Source: Cellvibrio sp. KY-YJ-3 (GTDB taxonomy: Bacteria; Pseudomonadota; Gammaproteobacteria; Pseudomonadales; Cellvibrionaceae). Taken from it: a stretch of 64,000 nt of DNA. Shown here in pieces: positions 61,571 through 64,000 of this stretch. How positions within the stretch are numbered: the stretch's first letter is position 1; each line of letters opens with the position of its first letter. The notes under the pieces are model-generated. The model made no database searches and was not told the DNA's origin. It saw only the letters and a program-made list of their open reading frames with translations. The translations under genes and the position numbers were made by a program. The stretch spans positions 2,432,001 to 2,496,000 of the forward strand of contig NZ_CP031727.1 of the NCBI RefSeq assembly GCF_008806955.1, written 5' to 3'.

Positions 61571-61955
61571 ATGCTGTCGCCCTTGCTTCTGCTGATCAAT
61601 CAGTGCCGATGTAAGTTTTGCCTAAGCTGGCACTCTGTGTTTATTTTTTAGTCTGCACCAATTTGAATTTTTGCGTGTTGTTTCTTTAAGGGACGGCAGG
61701 TGTTACTGCGCAAGAAAATAAAAAATAATTGTCACCCCCCTTAACAAATCGCGTATCACTTGATTTTTTTTGTTACCTCAAAAGTGGGATTTTTTTATTG
61801 GCAAAGGTTCGATTATTTTTTAATTTTTTTGCTACGGTTTTTGGCTTTTTTAAGCGACAAGCCCCCCGATTGTAATCGCAGCAGCGCTTTATATACTGGT
61901 TCTCGCTGCAGCGACTGAAAGTAATTCCCTTCCTAATTCACGAGTAATAATAATC
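61571..61955. other. Intergenic region before the GH16 gene
   Basis: About 385 AT-rich bp with many T runs and no supported gene or clear operator. The promoter of the GH16 gene must lie here but cannot be pinpointed. Confidence 0.5.
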
Positions 61956-63308
61956 ATGAATAACGTAACTCTATTGAAAAAAAGCGCTTGGGTGGCCTTG
62001 GCCTGCCTTGGGTTGTCCACCTCGGCGGGTGCCGTAGTATTTCAAGCTGAAAATTACAACGCTTTTTACGACACCACACCGGGCAATACCGGTGGTGCCT
62101 ATCGCGGTGATGCAGTGGACATTGAGGCCACTAGCGATACCGGTGGCGGTTATAACGTAGGTTGGATCGCCCAGGGCGAGTGGCTTGCCTATAACAACTT
62201 AACCATTCCCACCAGTGGCAACTACACAGTGCGTATGCGAGTAGCCTCCGCTTCTGGTGCCACTGCTTCAGTGGATTTGAATGGCGGTACGATTCAATTG
62301 GGCAGTTTTGCTATTCCCGCGACTGGTGGTTGGCAAAATTGGACCACCGTTAGCCGCACGGTAAATTTGAATGCCGGCACTTACAGCCTGGGCGTGTTTG
62401 CACAAACCGCGAATTGGAATTTCAACTGGATCGAAGTTGTCGCCGAGGGTACCAATAACCCCAATTTACCCACGGCTTATTCTGGCTATACCGGGGTCTA
62501 CTCGGGTTACACCTTAAAGTTGGATGAACGTTTCAATAGCCTCAATACCGCAATTTGGGCGAAGGGAGATGGCGCTGTGGGTGGTGAATCTATCTGCCGC
62601 TTCCAACCTCAAGGTGTGCAAATCGTAAATGGTAATTTGGAGTTGGTGGTGCGCAATGAATACGTGCCCGGCAGTTATTCCTACGATCACAAATCGGAGA
62701 AAGGCCCCTACAACTATTCATGCGGAGAATTGCGCACGGTACCTTCCAAACGTATCAAATATGGCCGTATTGAAGCGCGCATAAAAGCACCGGCACGGTC
62801 GGTTGCGACGGGCTACATATCTTCACTATTCACCTATAAACACGAAGGCTCTCCGCGGGAGTGGGAAGAAATTGATGTGGAGCTGGAAGGTGGTCGCCCG
62901 GATAAATTCCAGGCCAACCTGATCTATGGGGTGAATGTGGTGGATTGGAACGGTACTCGCCAATGGGGCGCGTGGGAGCACAAAATTGATATAGCACCAG
63001 CAGACCAATGGCGCGTTTATGCGATCGATTGGACACCTACAGGTATCAAGTGGTTTGTAGATGGCGTGCTGGTAAAAACCTTGAATCAGGATTGGATCGA
63101 CTGCAACCCATCCTGCGTGCCGCCCCAGGTTTCTTACACGCCGATTCCCAACGACCTGACCGAACTGATGATGAACTTCTGGATTCCTAACGATGGTATT
63201 CAGGATGCGTTTGGCGGTAACAAGTATGGCAACGTTTATCCCATGGTTACCCAGTACGACTGGGTTCGGATTTACCAGTTAAATAGCCATCCACTGACTA
63301 ACTGGTAA
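61956..63308 (+). CDS. Secreted CBM6-like + GH16 glucanase
   Basis: A 450-residue secreted enzyme with signal peptide (KKSAWVALACLGLSTSAGA). Residues about 27-165 form a CBM6-type beta-sandwich (FQAENYNAFYDTTPGN; GYNVGWIAQGEWLAYN; FNWIEVV at its end). GH16 follows (about 180-445): FNSLNTAIWAKGDG, YGRIEARIKAP, the catalytic EIDVE motif near residue 305, then DWTPTGIKWFVDG. GH16 enzymes hydrolyse beta-1,3, mixed-linkage or galactan chains; the linkage cannot be deduced here. No poly-Ser linker is present. Confidence 0.9.
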   Translation: MNNVTLLKKSAWVALACLGLSTSAGAVVFQAENYNAFYDTTPGNTGGAYRGDAVDIEATSDTGGGYNVGWIAQGEWLAYNNLTIPTSGNYTVRMRVASASGATASVDLNGGTIQLGSFAIPATGGWQNWTTVSRTVNLNAGTYSLGVFAQTANWNFNWIEVVAEGTNNPNLPTAYSGYTGVYSGYTLKLDERFNSLNTAIWAKGDGAVGGESICRFQPQGVQIVNGNLELVVRNEYVPGSYSYDHKSEKGPYNYSCGELRTVPSKRIKYGRIEARIKAPARSVATGYISSLFTYKHEGSPREWEEIDVELEGGRPDKFQANLIYGVNVVDWNGTRQWGAWEHKIDIAPADQWRVYAIDWTPTGIKWFVDGVLVKTLNQDWIDCNPSCVPPQVSYTPIPNDLTELMMNFWIPNDGIQDAFGGNKYGNVYPMVTQYDWVRIYQLNSHPLTNW

Positions 63309-63345
63309 TCTGGGTAAAGCGATAAAGATTATTCAATGTATGTAG

Positions 63346-63378
63346 CGGCACGGGGTATTTACCGCGTGCCGTTTTTTT
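63346..63378 (+). terminator. Terminator after the GH16 gene
   Basis: CGGCACG pairs with CGTGCCG, inner GGTA/TACC pairing, then seven T residues. Confidence 0.88.
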
Positions 63379-63581
63379 ATGGGTGAAAAAAGTGGGGCAG
63401 AGTAGCTATCACTTAGTGTTGTTTGAGTGTTGTTTTGCCGTGGGGAATTCCCACTTAACTGTTTTTGTAGCGATGATTAATAAAAACAACAAAGTGGGAC
63501 GATTTGTTGTGCAAGCCTAGGTAAGTTTAAGCCTGACTATTTGCTTGTCGCTAACAATAACCTGTAAACCGGATCTCCCTG

Positions 63582-63890
63582 ATGGAAATTACTAACGAAT
63601 TTACCCCCGAAGAATGCGCCACCATGAGCGATATCCGCACCGAGATTGATGTGCTCGACCGCGGTATTATCAGTTTGATTGGCCAGCGCTCTAAATATTT
63701 GGAGGCGGCGGTGAAGTTTAAAACCGCTGATGTAACGGTGCGTTCGCCTGAACAAATCAAAACCATGCTGCAACAGCGGCGCGAGTGGGCGAATGCCGAG
63801 GGAGTTAATCCGGATATTATTGAAAAAATCTATACCGATCTGGTTAACCATTTTATCCAGAGCGATTTACAACCTGTGCAGCCGGAGTAA
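63582..63890 (+). CDS. PchB-like chorismate-mutase-fold protein (isochorismate lyase type)
   Basis: A 102-residue AroQ-fold protein. MSDIRTEIDVLDRGIISLIGQRSKYLEAAVKFK places the Arg and Asp of helix 1 as in PchB and chorismate mutases, followed by VRSPEQIKTMLQQRREWA (the mobile loop and second-helix Arg). PchB splits isochorismate to salicylate and pyruvate; with low efficiency it is also a mutase. No pchA or salicylate-siderophore gene is near, so its role is open: isochorismate lyase, chorismate mutase or another small-molecule task. Confidence 0.78.
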   Translation: MEITNEFTPEECATMSDIRTEIDVLDRGIISLIGQRSKYLEAAVKFKTADVTVRSPEQIKTMLQQRREWANAEGVNPDIIEKIYTDLVNHFIQSDLQPVQPE

Positions 63891-63929
63891 CTCCGGCGCT
63901 GTGGTGGTAGTGGGGCTTGAGCATGAGGT

Positions 63930-64000
63930 TTACCGCGAGCTGACCTGAAATTCCCCTGCCAGCTGGTGTAATTTGGTAGCAGTATTTTTCAGGCGATCCG
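63930..64000 (-). CDS. C-terminal end of a methyl-accepting chemotaxis protein (partial)
   Basis: A minus-strand frame enters from the right edge and stops at TAA (63932-63930). The 22 residues, with LKNTATKLHQLAGEFQV, match the usual last helix of chemotaxis receptors (L-x-x-L-x-x-x-F-x-V). Only this tail is visible. Confidence 0.55.
   Translation of the reverse strand, partial: DRLKNTATKLHQLAGEFQVSSR

Overview
The window looks like chromosomal DNA of a plant-polysaccharide-degrading gammaproteobacterium, most likely Cellvibrio or a close relative in Cellvibrionaceae. The clues are secreted glycoside hydrolases with poly-serine linkers (GH13, GH16 with a CBM6-like domain, a GH43-like lipoprotein, the tail of a GH115-like enzyme) beside Pseudomonas-like housekeeping genes (queF with its ABC pair, cyaB, rlmA, phoH, dusC). 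This is inference from protein content; no database was searched.

Left part (1-13 kb): an L-rhamnose catabolic cluster with rhamnulokinase, a DeoR-type regulator, a fused rhamnulose-1-phosphate aldolase/lactaldehyde dehydrogenase, and a 430-residue L-rhamnose isomerase. It is joined by a divergent triosephosphate-isomerase paralogue, class II FBP aldolase and class I FBPase, which together would turn rhamnose-derived DHAP into fructose 6-phosphate. A direct-repeat operator (TGATTGA-N3-TGATTG) lies in four promoter regions, including that of fba-fbp. Next come an oxidoreductase, the GH43-like lipoprotein and an MFS transporter. From 13 to 22 kb lie housekeeping genes and six tRNA genes: Glu-Gly-Glu-Gly, Ser and Arg.

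Middle (22.05-36.15 kb): a prophage related to filamentous phages (Inoviridae) sits in the 3' end of tRNA-Arg(ACG), bounded by attL and attR repeats. It carries integrase, Rep, Zot/pI, a DUF2523/pVI-like protein, a large pIII-like adhesin, a 24-residue coat-like protein, the major coat protein, an ssDNA-binding candidate, small regulators and a divergent repressor. Inside it (30.85-35.5 kb) is an array of nine integron gene cassettes with nine attC sites, one of them truncated. They carry ten small genes, mostly predicted lipoproteins, secreted or membrane proteins. No integron integrase is visible, so this is a CALIN-type array within a single-stranded-DNA phage genome. It is the most unusual structure in the window.

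Right part (36-64 kb): dusC, a DEAD-box helicase, phoH and rlmA lead into a complete Lap-type adhesin system. It consists of a TolC-OmpA fusion (LapE-like), LapB, LapC, a LuxR-type regulator with a degenerate receiver, a 2,694-residue LapA-like adhesin with a TAAG cleavage motif, ten 92-residue repeats, PA14 and RTX parts, a small conserved protein, and divergently the c-di-GMP receptor LapD and protease LapG. The window ends with a secreted GH13 amylase preceded by two LacI-type operators, a CBM6-GH16 glucanase, an orphan PchB-like chorismate-mutase-fold protein and the last residues of a chemotaxis receptor.
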